A stretch of 64,000 nucleotides of DNA from PALSA-612 sp963776375 (GCA_963776375.1 CAVZMF010000001.1:785313-849312); one strand, 5' to 3'. Positions 6,768 to 15,191 are shown, counted from the stretch's first letter. Program-made: numbers and translations. Notes: generated by a model from the sequence alone, not told the origin.

Positions 6768-9214
6768 GCGAGCGGATGTGGAAGGTCGTTCAGGCCGGCG
6801 ACCGTCGTCGGCGCAGCCGAAAGGCCGATGCGGTGTGGCAGCTCGAACATCCGCCTGCCGCCCAGCCTCGTCTCGCCCCAGCCGAAGTCGATCGGCTGGA
6901 ACTCCGGGATCACGACCCGAACCGTGTGCAATCGGAGCTTGCGCAAATCCGGCGAGGTCAAGTTGACGTAGAGCGCGTCATAGCCGAGGTCGCCGAGGTA
7001 GCGGACGACGCGCACGAGCTGATCCCCAGCCGCCTCGGGCACCGGCTCGCCCAGCGAATCTGCCCGCCAGTCGAACTCGTCCGCCACCCCGCCCGCGAGG
7101 AACGAGAACGCGTCGACCATCGCAGGGCTCGCGTACAGGAGGTCGTGGTCGTGCAGATCGCTGACGAGATGCGGGTCCGCTACCAGCTCCTCCATCCGCT
7201 GCCACGCCTGCGGGTCGCGGAGTCGCATCCGAAGCGCCGGTCGGACCTGCCCCACCTCCAAGACCGCCTTTGCCGCCGCTCGCGCCGGGTGGAGATCCGC
7301 TCCGAGGCCGGCGACCGCTGCCGGGCCGTCAGTCGCGGTCGCCTCGAGCGCGAGGCCCATGAAGACGTGCACCGGGTGGTCGGTCGGAAGCTTGTAGAGA
7401 TGGAGCGCGACACCGCGCCGGGCGTACGAGCGGCTGAGGCGTCGAATTTCTCCGTCTGGATGGTTCTCCGGGTCGACTTCCGTGCACGACAGCTGGTTGA
7501 ACCAGGCGATGACGAACGCATCCCGCTCGAGAACCTCGTGCGTCGCCGCGAGCAGCGCTCCGGCCAGGGTCGATCCGGCCGCCAGCCCGTTGGAACTCGG
7601 CCCGAACAGATACTCCTCTTTGGCCGCGACCTGATGGACCAGGCTGGCGGCGAGGGCGGGGACGAGGACCTCGCGTGACGTGACGAGCGAGCGAGCGGGA
7701 ACCCAAGCGAGCTCGGTGTCATCCGAGTACGGCGCGTAGGAGACATGCTCATACTGCTCAGGGCGGTAAAGCACAAGGCTGCGCGGGTCGAGCGCCTGAT
7801 CGCCGAGTTCGAGCCTTCGGCCGCGCACGGCCTCGGCCTCCTCCCAGCAACCGCTGGAGTAACGCTCGACGGCCTCCCCCAGGGCGCTGCGCACGGCGGC
7901 CGCTCTGGTCATGCCTTTCCCTGACGCGACAAGCTCGTCACCGGGCTCCTCCACGAACCGGTGGTTTGCTAGCTCGGCTCTGTAGACGTACGGGGTTGCG
8001 GGTTCGCTCGCGTCCCGGGGCACCTCGCGGAGATCCTTAACGACACCACACCGCGGGCTGACAAGCCTCGCGCGGGCATCGTCGAGATCACCCTCGTCGT
8101 CATCTGCCGTCTGCAACTCTTCAAGAGTCGGCTGCAGTCGAGCCGCTTTTTTTTTACACGCTGGACAGTCGGGCTTCTGCAGCACCGGATGCATGTCGCT
8201 CGTCAACGTCAAACCGTTGAGCTCCACGATGTTTCCCGCGAGCGCCGGGGTCGAGATTCCGAGCAAGGCGACGAGCGCCTGCGTCGCAAGGACGCTGGCG
8301 GCGAGTTCGGGCAGGAACGGAAGCACGCTGCGCTCATGAAGCGACGGTCGGCGACGGCGGTCGAGGAACTCCTCGTACGCCATCGCCTCGGCGAAGTTGT
8401 CCGCGCAGGCAATCGAGCGCATCCTCCAGCACATGTAGCAGGCTGTGCGTCCGGGAAGGACGAGCGGCCCGAGGACTGCGACGTGGGCTTGGAGCCGTCC
8501 GAACAGCGCCGGAATCCCGCGTTCGAGGATCGCCTCGTTTACCCATACGTTTGCGGCGGCGAAGCCCCGGTCGAAGCAGCCGACGACAAGGTCGACCTCC
8601 GCAGCAAGGGCCGCGACGTCCGCCCGGGTCAAGCCTCCTCCTGTCGGCACGACGACGGAGGTCTCGGTCTCGTCCGGGACCAAACCGGCGACCACCTCCT
8701 GTCTCGGCACCCCAACGCCTTCGTCGATACCCATCAGCGGCAGGTCGCCGGGCTCGCAGGGATATGGGTCGGCCGCGACGAGCCTGCCGACCCCCAGCCG
8801 CGTGAGGTACCGCGCCAGATGGGCGCCGTGAGCCTCCAGCCCGACGATCCCGACCGACAGCCTACGCAAGCCCTCGGCAACTTCCGCATCGGGAAGACCG
8901 AGGTCGTCGAGCATCGCCGCGAATGGCGATGGGTCGTCTTGCGGGACCGCGCTCCGCCGTAGCATGCCCCGCTCGACCAGCCCGTCGAGATGAGTGCATA
9001 GGTCGTCCTCGGCGATCCCCCCGAGCGACGCCATCACCTCGCGCAGCGGGCGGCGTCCGTCAAGCAGCGGAAAGACCTCGTCGACCAGCAAAGTCGCCGA
9101 CTCGCCCTCAAGCCGCAGTCTGACTGCACCCGATTCCAGCAGGACGTTGCCGTCGTCGAGCCGGACAACGTCGACGCCCGGGACCGCGCGGTAATACGGG
9201 CCTTCCGCACTCAC
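6764..9214 (-). CDS. Fused TOMM cyclodehydratase: RRE + E1-like + YcaO
   Basis: One protein carries all cyclodehydratase parts. Residues 1-90 look like a PqqD-like leader-binding winged helix. A Rossmann E1-like domain follows (LEAHGAHLARYLTRLGVGRL) with two cysteine pairs, CYMC and CPAC, expected to bind zinc. From about residue 400 comes a YcaO domain with ATP-site acidic motifs in ASGKGMTRAAAVRSALGEAV and ATHEVLERDAFVIAW, ending in PHPLA, a proline-rich tail like that of azoline-forming YcaO proteins. The start is set at GTG 9214, 23 bp after the precursor stop, because the longer frame (to 9331) would overlap the precursor and lacks family-like sequence. It should convert Cys/Ser/Thr of the precursor to azolines using ATP. 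A run of nine A on the coding strand (near 8150) lies beside the CPAC pair. Confidence 0.93.
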   Translation of the reverse strand: MSAEGPYYRAVPGVDVVRLDDGNVLLESGAVRLRLEGESATLLVDEVFPLLDGRRPLREVMASLGGIAEDDLCTHLDGLVERGMLRRSAVPQDDPSPFAAMLDDLGLPDAEVAEGLRRLSVGIVGLEAHGAHLARYLTRLGVGRLVAADPYPCEPGDLPLMGIDEGVGVPRQEVVAGLVPDETETSVVVPTGGGLTRADVAALAAEVDLVVGCFDRGFAAANVWVNEAILERGIPALFGRLQAHVAVLGPLVLPGRTACYMCWRMRSIACADNFAEAMAYEEFLDRRRRPSLHERSVLPFLPELAASVLATQALVALLGISTPALAGNIVELNGLTLTSDMHPVLQKPDCPACKKKAARLQPTLEELQTADDDEGDLDDARARLVSPRCGVVKDLREVPRDASEPATPYVYRAELANHRFVEEPGDELVASGKGMTRAAAVRSALGEAVERYSSGCWEEAEAVRGRRLELGDQALDPRSLVLYRPEQYEHVSYAPYSDDTELAWVPARSLVTSREVLVPALAASLVHQVAAKEEYLFGPSSNGLAAGSTLAGALLAATHEVLERDAFVIAWFNQLSCTEVDPENHPDGEIRRLSRSYARRGVALHLYKLPTDHPVHVFMGLALEATATDGPAAVAGLGADLHPARAAAKAVLEVGQVRPALRMRLRDPQAWQRMEELVADPHLVSDLHDHDLLYASPAMVDAFSFLAGGVADEFDWRADSLGEPVPEAAGDQLVRVVRYLGDLGYDALYVNLTSPDLRKLRLHTVRVVIPEFQPIDFGWGETRLGGRRMFELPHRIGLSAAPTTVAGLNDLPHPLA

Positions 9215-9237
9215 GGCGAGCGAGTAAAACCGGGTCT

Positions 9238-9582
9238 TTAGCTTCCTAGCCCGGAGAACCGCTGGATCCCGCCGCTGCCGAACCCCCCAACGTTGCACGG
9301 CCCGCAGAAGCACTCGAAGATACAGCCGCATACATGCACGCAGCGCGAGATCGTCTCACTCGGCCACCTGATGCAGCGGTCGCAGAGCCTCGGGACGGGC
9401 ATACAGTCGTTGGGACCGCAGAAATCACCCCAGTCAACAGTCAGTTGCCCGCGAACCTTGAGATAGGCCTGGAGCTCGTCCGCGCTGATATCTTCAGGCT
9501 CAGGACGTGCTCGGGCGGTCTTGAGCTGATCCTCGAGTTCCTTAACCCGCAACTCGAGCTTCTTGATGGCGTCTTGACTCAT
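9238..9582 (-). CDS. Cys-rich precursor peptide of the TOMM cluster
   Basis: 114 residues directly upstream of the cyclodehydratase on the same strand. Residues 1-50 form a charged heptad-like leader (MSQDAIKKLELRVKELEDQL then a PEPEDISADELQAYLKV segment). The C-terminal half switches abruptly to ten cysteines in close pairs (CGPNDC, CDRC, CVHVCGC, ECFCGPC) and a Gly/Ser-rich end (GGFGSGGIQRFSGLGS). This leader/core split and position are what a LAP/TOMM substrate looks like. ATG 9582 has the ribosome site GAAGGGGG 5 bp upstream. The sequence does not reveal the cleavage site, the ring number or the activity. The alternative, a small zinc-binding protein, cannot be excluded by sequence, but the neighbours favour a precursor. 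Confidence 0.82.
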   Translation of the reverse strand: MSQDAIKKLELRVKELEDQLKTARARPEPEDISADELQAYLKVRGQLTVDWGDFCGPNDCMPVPRLCDRCIRWPSETISRCVHVCGCIFECFCGPCNVGGFGSGGIQRFSGLGS

Positions 9583-9740
9583 GACAACCCCCTTCTGATC
9601 GGCGACCGGATCCTTCCAACAAATCGACCAAGCGTCAAGGACGACTTACAACCTGCCTGGCGAGTCCCGCACCCCCGCGACCCGGGCTTGCACCCCTCAG
9701 GTTTCGACGCGCCCGCGTCTACCGCAAATTGATGGCCACG

Positions 9741-9796
9741 CCGGGTAGCCCTCCCCCCTGAACTCCGCCCGACGCGCGGGACTCCCGCCGCCGGGC
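9741..9796 (-). repeat. Family 1 dispersed repeat
   Basis: Reverse orientation: GGGTAGCCCTCCCCCCTGAA followed about 16 bp later by CGCGGGACTCCCG. It lies upstream of the precursor peptide gene and upstream of the divergent SRPBCC gene. Confidence 0.8.
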
Positions 9797-9854
9797 TGCA
9801 GGCAGCCGTGAGTTCTGCCACGATCGCTGGGTCAACGTCGATGGGAGGCTGGCG

Positions 9855-10286
9855 ATGGCCAAGATCGAGCACTCGATTGACATTGAGCGACCCTCGGAGG
9901 AGGTCTTCGAGTACCTAACCGAGATCGCAAACTTGTCCGAGTGGCAATCGGGGGTGCTCGAGGTGAGAAGCGACGGCCCGCTCCGGAAGGGCTCGACGCT
10001 GACGGAGCTACGGAAGCTGCTCGGAACGAGAGCCGAGTCGACGCTGGAGGTGACTGAGCACCAACCGACCGAACTTTTCTCACTCCGGGTCGTCGAGGGG
10101 CCGCTGCCTCTCGAGGTTTCACACCGGTTGACACGGACGGACGAGGGAACACGGCTTGACGTGGTGGTCAAGGGTGAGCTAGCAGGCTTGGTCAAGGCCG
10201 AGGGGCCGCTGCTCATACGCACCATGCGCCGCGAGCTTGAGTTCGACTTTGGCACGCTCAAGGACATCCTGGAGGCGCGAGGTTGA
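9855..10286 (+). CDS. SRPBCC-fold protein (polyketide cyclase/START-like)
   Basis: 143 residues. The start MAKIEHSIDIERPSEEVFEY, the tryptophan in LSEWQSGVLEV and the C-terminal long helix (RRELEFDFGTLKDILEARG) are typical of SRPBCC proteins, which hold hydrophobic ligands in a deep cavity. The ribosome site GGGAGG precedes ATG 9855. It is divergent from the peptide cluster and separated from it by a family 1 repeat, so membership of that pathway is uncertain. The ligand is unknown. Confidence 0.85.
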   Translation: MAKIEHSIDIERPSEEVFEYLTEIANLSEWQSGVLEVRSDGPLRKGSTLTELRKLLGTRAESTLEVTEHQPTELFSLRVVEGPLPLEVSHRLTRTDEGTRLDVVVKGELAGLVKAEGPLLIRTMRRELEFDFGTLKDILEARG

Positions 10287-10290
10287 GCGA

Positions 10291-10407
10291 CTGGCAGCGA
10301 CAACGAGCATCTACCGCGTCCACTGGGACGACGACCATGAGAGCGTCTTCTATCCCTCCAGCGACTCGACGATCCAGAAGGCCGAGCCGAAGAAGAAAAG
10401 AAAGTAG
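10291..10407 (+). CDS. Possible 38-residue protein with basic tail
   Basis: A short frame just after the SRPBCC stop reads SIYRVHWDDDHESVFYPSSD and ends KAEPKKKRK before TAG at 10405. The composition (acidic-aromatic body, lysine-rich tail) looks protein-like, but there is no ATG. CTG at 10291 is the only in-frame candidate close by, so an indel or a non-coding origin is possible. Confidence 0.3.
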   Translation: MAATTSIYRVHWDDDHESVFYPSSDSTIQKAEPKKKRK

Positions 10408-10688
10408 CGGGGACTCAACGCTCACCGACTGTCCAAGGCGACCACCGACCTGAACAGTCCACGGCCAGGCTCTATCTCTAGCCGTCGTCGATCGCTCCGC
10501 GATCGTCTCTCAGCGCTGGCTGGAGGTGAACCTTCCATTGACGATTGGCTCTGTCAACCGTTGGCGGCTGAACGGTTGAAGAGCAGATCCCGAAAAAGGC
10601 TGAAGTGATTCCCGGCTTCTTGAAACAACCGAGAGCTTGACAAGCGTGGCACAATCATCCCCGCACATGAAGCGGACTTATAGACAGC

Positions 10689-10901
10689 ATGAATAACGCC
10701 AACTCATTATCCACCGACCTGGAGCCACTGCTCATTGAACACTTTCGACGCGCGAGCGCGATCTGTGATTTCCTCGACCGCCACTCGGCAGCCATGCTCG
10801 GGCTAGCAGCAACCCAGGTCGAAATCCTCCACACCCACACCGAAGAGCCCGACGGTCGTGCCACAAAGCCGCATCTCAGGCTCGTGCGCGGCGGCGGCTA
10901 A
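10689..10901 (+). CDS. Small hypothetical protein
   Basis: 70 residues from ATG 10689, with an amphipathic helical middle (EPLLIEHFRRASAICDFLDR, then LGLAATQVEILHTH) and a basic C-terminus. No recognisable family and no clear ribosome site. About 280 bp upstream (10408-10688) hold no gene I can support. Confidence 0.35.
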   Translation: MNNANSLSTDLEPLLIEHFRRASAICDFLDRHSAAMLGLAATQVEILHTHTEEPDGRATKPHLRLVRGGG

Positions 10902-11031
10902 GGTCGCACCACCAACCACAAACCCGGCAGCCCCCGCACGCTCTCTCGCTGCCCGGTCACTGCAACGAAAGACGAAGCCCACCACTTCGTCTAGCCACTC
11001 GTCGCCTATCCTCTTGGAGGAAAGCGAGTCT

Positions 11032-11226
11032 GTGGCCAACGAAAGTGCACCCAGCAGCCGGGGCAGCACGCGTCTGCTCTGGGACTGCGCCACCATCGGC
11101 AACACGATTGACAACGATCGGCCCCCTGCCCTGGAGCGCCTTGCAAACGAGGTTGGCCCGGAACTAGCAGCGATCCTCACGCGCTCGCCAGAGGACGAGG
11201 CGGTTCCTCGCGACAAGACCGCGTAA
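11032..11226 (+). CDS. Small hypothetical protein, GTG start
   Basis: 64 residues starting at GTG 11032, chosen because CTTGGAGGAAAG lies at a suitable distance upstream. The longer frame to 10858 has no protein-like sequence there. The product contains LWDCATIGNTIDNDRPPALE and then LANEVGPELAAILTRSPEDE. It overlaps the 3' end of the convergent SRAP gene by 50 bp. No family recognised. Confidence 0.4.
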   Translation: MANESAPSSRGSTRLLWDCATIGNTIDNDRPPALERLANEVGPELAAILTRSPEDEAVPRDKTA

Positions 11227-11911
11227 CAAGCGATCGGTTGCTTTGCCGCCAGCGAGCCTGCGAGCAGCAAGTCGGATCGTCGTTCCGAACCGAGTTCACC
11301 AACGGGGGCGCAGGAACGGCGACCATGGCCGCGTCCGGATACGGCTGGAGGAGCGACGTTGCGTGCTCCTTACTGATCTCCGGATCGAGCCACTCCCGCT
11401 CAAGCTCGACTGGCAGAATCACCGGCATCCGATCATGTACCGGAGCGACCAGCTCATTCGGGCTCGTCGTGATGATGGTGCAGCTCTCGACCAGCTCGCC
11501 CTGATCGTCGGTCTTGCACGTGCACAGCCCGGCAAAGGCGAACGGGCCACCGTCCTTGAGCCGGAAGTGGATTGGCAGCTTCTTGCCGTACACGACTATC
11601 CACTCGTAGAAGCCGTCCGCCACGACAAGGCACCGGTGCTTGCCGACAATTGACCGGAAGGCTGGCTTCTCCAGCAACGTCTCCGCTCGGGCGTTGATCA
11701 TCTTGAAGCCGATCCGCTCGTCCTTCGCCCAGTGCGGGAGCAACCCCCAGCGGGCCATCAGCGCCTCACGCTCACCTTCGTGTTTGCGGACGATCAACGC
11801 CCTCTGCGTCGGGGCGAGGTTGTAGCGCTCCGAGTAGCCCTCCGGGACAGAGACCTGGAACCTCTCCGCGATTGTCTCGCGCCGCTGGCTCGATGTGAAC
11901 CGTCCGCACAT
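11177..11911 (-). CDS. SRAP-domain protein (YedK/HMCES-type abasic-site crosslinker)
   Basis: 244 residues beginning MCGRFTSS; Cys2, exposed after Met removal, is the residue that crosslinks to abasic sites in single-stranded DNA. MINARAETLLEKPAFR, VADGFYEW (catalytic Glu) and APVHDRMPVIL (catalytic His) are the other SRAP signatures. The last 35-40 residues, after VPAPPLVNSVRND, extend past the usual family end and overlap the small plus-strand gene. The protein shields abasic sites in the cytoplasm during replication. Regulation by SOS is not evident from the sequence. Confidence 0.95.
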   Translation of the reverse strand: MCGRFTSSQRRETIAERFQVSVPEGYSERYNLAPTQRALIVRKHEGEREALMARWGLLPHWAKDERIGFKMINARAETLLEKPAFRSIVGKHRCLVVADGFYEWIVVYGKKLPIHFRLKDGGPFAFAGLCTCKTDDQGELVESCTIITTSPNELVAPVHDRMPVILPVELEREWLDPEISKEHATSLLQPYPDAAMVAVPAPPLVNSVRNDDPTCCSQARWRQSNRSLVTRSCREEPPRPLASA

Positions 11912-11963
11912 GAGGCGACGAGTCTGACCAGGAGCCCGGACAGCGCAGCGCTAGCCTGAATAC

Positions 11964-12140
11964 GTGGCCGTTCCAGAAGGAAGCTGTCCGGGCACTGGCG
12001 AGCCTGCCATTCCGGGCAGCGAGGACTTCGACCGCAGAGGCAGACGAACCGGCGTCTGCCCGGTCTGTCATGGCAGGTTGCGTCTGGCAGAAGGGGCGCT
12101 GCCAAACCATGCGCCGTCCATCCGGCGTGACCACAGCTAA
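11964..12140 (+). CDS. Small zinc-ribbon-like protein
   Basis: 58 residues from GTG 11964 to TAA 12138, too short for routine ORF lists. It reads MAVPEGSCPGTGEPA, an acidic linker, RTGVCPVCHGRLRL and a His-rich end (NHAPSIRRDHS). The SCPGTG...CPVCHG pattern is a recurrent actinobacterial mini zinc ribbon. The partner is unknown. It lies divergent from the SRAP gene and just upstream of a family 1 repeat. Confidence 0.55.
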   Translation: MAVPEGSCPGTGEPAIPGSEDFDRRGRRTGVCPVCHGRLRLAEGALPNHAPSIRRDHS

Positions 12141-12186
12141 GCGGTCAAGCTGATCAGAGCTGCCTGGAGCTCGAGAGGGCTCGAGA

Positions 12187-12311
12187 GGAGTCCCGCCGTT
12201 CTGACGGAGTTCAGGGGGGAGGGCTACCCGGGGAGGGCTACCCCTGGCCCTCGGAAACCCCAGGGGCGGGAGTCCCGCGCCTCGGACGGAGTTCAGGGGG
12301 AGGGCTACCCG
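12187..12311 (+). repeat. Family 1 dispersed repeat, two tandem units
   Basis: Both units have GGAGTCCCGCC or GGAGTCCCGCG followed by GACGGAGTTCAGGGGG and AGGGCTACCCG. The first is followed by a repeated GGGGAGGGCTACCC piece. This is the clearest tandem pair and a good source for the consensus. Confidence 0.85.
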
Positions 12312-12337
12312 CCTTTCGGCGGCGGCCACCGGCCGGT

Positions 12338-12390
12338 CCTCGCGCACGCGTGCGCGGGTGCGGGGGAGGAAGTGCGCGTGTGCCTGTCGA
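12338..12390 (+). repeat. Family 2 dispersed repeat
   Basis: CTCGCGCACGCGTGCGCGGG followed by TGCGGGGGAGGAAGTGCGCG and TGTGCCTG. It adjoins the family 1 pair and precedes the metalloprotease gene by about 115 bp. The stretch from 12391 to 12503 has no gene. Confidence 0.75.
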
Positions 12391-12503
12391 CCGGTTCGGC
12401 CCGCGGTGTTTCGGGGGGCCTTTGCATCGGGAACCTTTCTGCAGTGCACGCTCAGGCATCTGAGGATCTGGGTCGACGACCCGTCCGAGAGGAGGGAGGA
12501 CGC

Positions 12504-13460
12504 ATGACTCGAGCCAAGCTGTTTTCTTTAATCAGTTTTGCTCTCGGGCTCTTTGCGCTCGTTGCGGTTGCGCTCACGGCAGGCGGTCGAATCGACGTTG
12601 CCGCCGCGTCGTCTTACTGCGGAAGTCTCGCGCGAGGGAGCAGCGAGCCGTTTTCGGCTCCCTGGCTGATCACCGGCATCGCCGACCGATCCGGGACCGT
12701 CCGCGAGCCAGGCCTCGGCCAGGTTCCCCAGGACTTGCCCGGCTCGGCCAAGGGCAAAGCCGGGACCGGCTTCAAGGCGACTGTACCCGTCTACTTCCAC
12801 GTCGTCACCGACGGGGCGATCGGGAGCCTGACTGACGCACAGATCGCCGACCAGATGAAAGTCCTCAACGTGACCTACGCGGGGAAGGAAGGCGGCGCCG
12901 ACACCGGATTCAGCTTCGCGCTCGCCGGAGTCACGCGCACGGACAACGCCGCATGGTTCTACGCCGGCCCCGGTGGGACCGACGAGCACTCGATGAAGAA
13001 CGCGCTCCACCAAGGAGGAACGAACGCCCTCAATCTCTACTCGACGACGGCTGGGCCGTACCTCGGCTGGTCCTATCTGCCCGACATCGTCACCAAGCCG
13101 GGACAGGCGTACCTCGACGGAATCGTCGTCGACTGGGAGTCGATGCCCGGCACGTCGAGCACCTACGCCGGACGCTACGACGAGGGCAAGACGGCGACGC
13201 ACGAAGCCGGCCACTGGTTCGACCTCGAGCACACCTTCTTCGGAGGCTGCAACGCCAAGGGTGACTTCGTCGACGACACGCCGGCGGAGAAGGTGCCCAC
13301 CTCCGGCTGCCCGGAGGGCAAGGACACATGCTCGGATCCGGGTCTCGACCCGATCCACAACTACATGGACTACTCGTACGACGGCTGCTACAGCGAGTTC
13401 ACACCCGGCCAGGTCCAGCGCATGCGCGACGCCTGGCTCTACTTCCGAGCCGCGGGCTAG
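12504..13460 (+). CDS. Secreted zinc metalloprotease, M43 (cytophagalysin/pappalysin-like)
   Basis: 318 residues from ATG 12504, preceded by GGAGGGAGGA; the upstream 44 codons of the open frame are repeat sequence and are excluded. A signal peptide covers about residues 1-35 (LISFALGLFALVAVALTAGG). The catalytic motif is HEAGHWFDLEH (HExxHxxxxxH) and the Met-turn of the M43 family is NYMDYSYDGCYSEFTPGQ. Cysteines in GGCNAKGD, SGCPEGKDTCSD and DGCYSEF probably pair as disulfides. It should act outside the cell on protein substrates; a calcium site is usual in the family but not proved here. Confidence 0.95.
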   Translation: MTRAKLFSLISFALGLFALVAVALTAGGRIDVAAASSYCGSLARGSSEPFSAPWLITGIADRSGTVREPGLGQVPQDLPGSAKGKAGTGFKATVPVYFHVVTDGAIGSLTDAQIADQMKVLNVTYAGKEGGADTGFSFALAGVTRTDNAAWFYAGPGGTDEHSMKNALHQGGTNALNLYSTTAGPYLGWSYLPDIVTKPGQAYLDGIVVDWESMPGTSSTYAGRYDEGKTATHEAGHWFDLEHTFFGGCNAKGDFVDDTPAEKVPTSGCPEGKDTCSDPGLDPIHNYMDYSYDGCYSEFTPGQVQRMRDAWLYFRAAG

Positions 13461-13479
13461 CCGCGTTCCTCAGGCCGGC

Positions 13480-13507
13480 GAGGGGCCGGCCAACGCGTCG
13501 GCCCCTC
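13480..13507 (+). terminator. Hairpin after the M43 gene
   Basis: AGGGGCCG pairs with CGGCCCCT across a ten-base loop, 20 bp after the stop codon. There is no U tract, as is common for actinobacterial terminators. Confidence 0.5.
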
Positions 13508-13645
13508 CCGAGCTCGACGCAGCACTCCTGGCACGGCGCGGTCACGGGTTCCGGCAGGCTTCGAAGTCTGTCTCGGCGGACCTGCTAGCGCTTGCACTTC
13601 TGCACCGAGACGCCGTTTCGAGGGTCTGTCGCCCGATCCGCTTAG

Positions 13646-15126
13646 GGGCGCGTCCAAGAACGGCTTCCGGCGGCCGCTCTGGAGTCAGTTGAGGCAGACG
13701 GTGTGGTTCCAGTTGGTCGGTGGAGTGGTGGAGGCGCTGTTGGCCGCGTCGGTGGTGTGGCCGTCCAGCGGGTGATTGGCGCGGCCGCCTGCCGTCATCG
13801 CGGGCTGGAGGTCGCGGGCGGTGGTTGTTGGTGCGCTGGCGACGCCGCTGGCCGCTTCGGGGACGTGGTCGGCGAGGCGCTTGCAGTTGAGAGCGGTACA
13901 GCCCAATAGGAGCTGGACGTGGAAGAGCGGCGTTCCGCGCGAGCGGACACGGTCGAGCGCATGGTGGTTTTTCAGCTCGCCGATCACACCTTCGGCGTCG
14001 GCCATCCGCCGCTTGTGCGCCCGGACGCCTTGCTCGCTCTTGCAGCGCGCGCGGGCTGCCATCGCCTGGTGCTGGGCGTCGCTGGTCGGCTCGCCGTTCT
14101 CGGGCAGCATCGTTGGCTGCGGCGGGATGTAGGCGACCAGGCCACGCCGCTCCACACCCCGCCAGACCCGCTCGGCAGCGAAGCCGGAGTCGGCGCCGAC
14201 CGAAGCGAGCTCGGGGCAGGCGAAACGGGCGCGGTCGAGGATCGGGTCGAGCCCGTCGCCCTCGTAGCCGTCCGCCTGCTCACCGACACACGCGACGACG
14301 CAGCGCGCCTTCGGGTCGACCGCCACCTGGCCGCGGTAGACGAGATGCGGACGCTGGCCCGGTTTGCCGCGCAGCTTCGCGTCCGGATCGGTGCGCGACA
14401 CCGACGTCTGGTTCGAGCTCCTACGCTTCGGCGTCCGGCCCGAGCGCGGCTCGGCGAGCGCCAGCTGGGGCGGCCCCGAGAGCGGCGGCGGCGGCTCTGC
14501 CTCGGCCGGCTCCTCCTTGCCCGGCTCATCGACAGCGACGAGGGCGAGGCTCGCCCGCAGACTGGCGAGCGCCGCGTTCGCCTCGGCGTGGAAGCCGTCG
14601 ACCGACAGATGCGAGCCCTCGACCAGACCGTGCTGCTTGCACAGATCGAGCGAGCGCACAAACAGGCGCTCGAACAACGCCCCGTCGACGAAGCGGCGCG
14701 TCTGCGCGTGCGAGAGCGTCTGGTGGACGGGCAGGCGCTCGTAGAAGCCGTAGCCGAGGAAACGGCGCAGATCGAGGCGCAGGCTCGCGACCCGGCACAG
14801 CTCGCGCGCCGAACCGATCCCCTCCAGCGCCGCAGCGACCAACAGCTTGACCAGCACGACCGGGTCGATCGAGGGCCGCCCGACCTCATCGGCGTAGTAC
14901 GGGCTGGCCGCCTCACGCACAAACGACCAATCGATCAGCCGATCAAGCTTGCGATACCGGCAGTCCTCCGGCACCAACTCGTCCAGACACACCATCGCCA
15001 CCTGCAGCGTCGCCTCCTGGCCCTTCACGGCACCCATCGCCACGCCGACACCCCCTCGCTCGACTCGACTGAGCCGAGCTTAGGACCCCCGCCGGACCAG
15101 CAAAGCGATGCTTTTTGGACGCGCCC
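13646..15126 (-). mobile_element. IS1182-family insertion sequence, 1481 bp
   Basis: Ends are inverted repeats GGGCGCGTCCAAGAA (left) and GGGCGCGTCCAAAAA (right, reverse complement), 14 of 15 matching. Both are flanked by the direct repeat TTAG (13642-13645 and 15127-15130), a 4-bp target duplication. One intact transposase gene fills the element, so the copy may be recent. Confidence 0.9.
13685..15043 (-). CDS. IS1182-family transposase
   Basis: 452 residues, uninterrupted. The N-terminal part (LDELVPEDCRYRKLDRLIDW and VGRPSIDPVVLVKLLVAAAL) is the usual IS1182 DNA-binding region. LSVDGFHAEANA holds the first catalytic Asp, SVGADSGFAAERVW the second, and DAEGVIGELKNHHALDRVRS the Glu region. 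A Pro/Ser-rich linker occupies about residues 180-220. The C-terminal 50 residues are low complexity. ATG 15043 is used; the IS right end lies 83 bp upstream. Confidence 0.93.
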   Translation of the reverse strand: MAMGAVKGQEATLQVAMVCLDELVPEDCRYRKLDRLIDWSFVREAASPYYADEVGRPSIDPVVLVKLLVAAALEGIGSARELCRVASLRLDLRRFLGYGFYERLPVHQTLSHAQTRRFVDGALFERLFVRSLDLCKQHGLVEGSHLSVDGFHAEANAALASLRASLALVAVDEPGKEEPAEAEPPPPLSGPPQLALAEPRSGRTPKRRSSNQTSVSRTDPDAKLRGKPGQRPHLVYRGQVAVDPKARCVVACVGEQADGYEGDGLDPILDRARFACPELASVGADSGFAAERVWRGVERRGLVAYIPPQPTMLPENGEPTSDAQHQAMAARARCKSEQGVRAHKRRMADAEGVIGELKNHHALDRVRSRGTPLFHVQLLLGCTALNCKRLADHVPEAASGVASAPTTTARDLQPAMTAGGRANHPLDGHTTDAANSASTTPPTNWNHTVCLN

Positions 15127-15191
15127 TTAGGGCGCTACGGGCAATGATCTTGGCCGCGCACCTCGAGCTCGCTCGCCTCCCGCCGGTCGAG

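Noticed and set aside
13919..15130. Long plus-strand open frame of about 400 codons
   Set aside because: It is the antisense of the IS1182 transposase, Arg/Ala-rich without family signatures; the minus-strand gene is clear.
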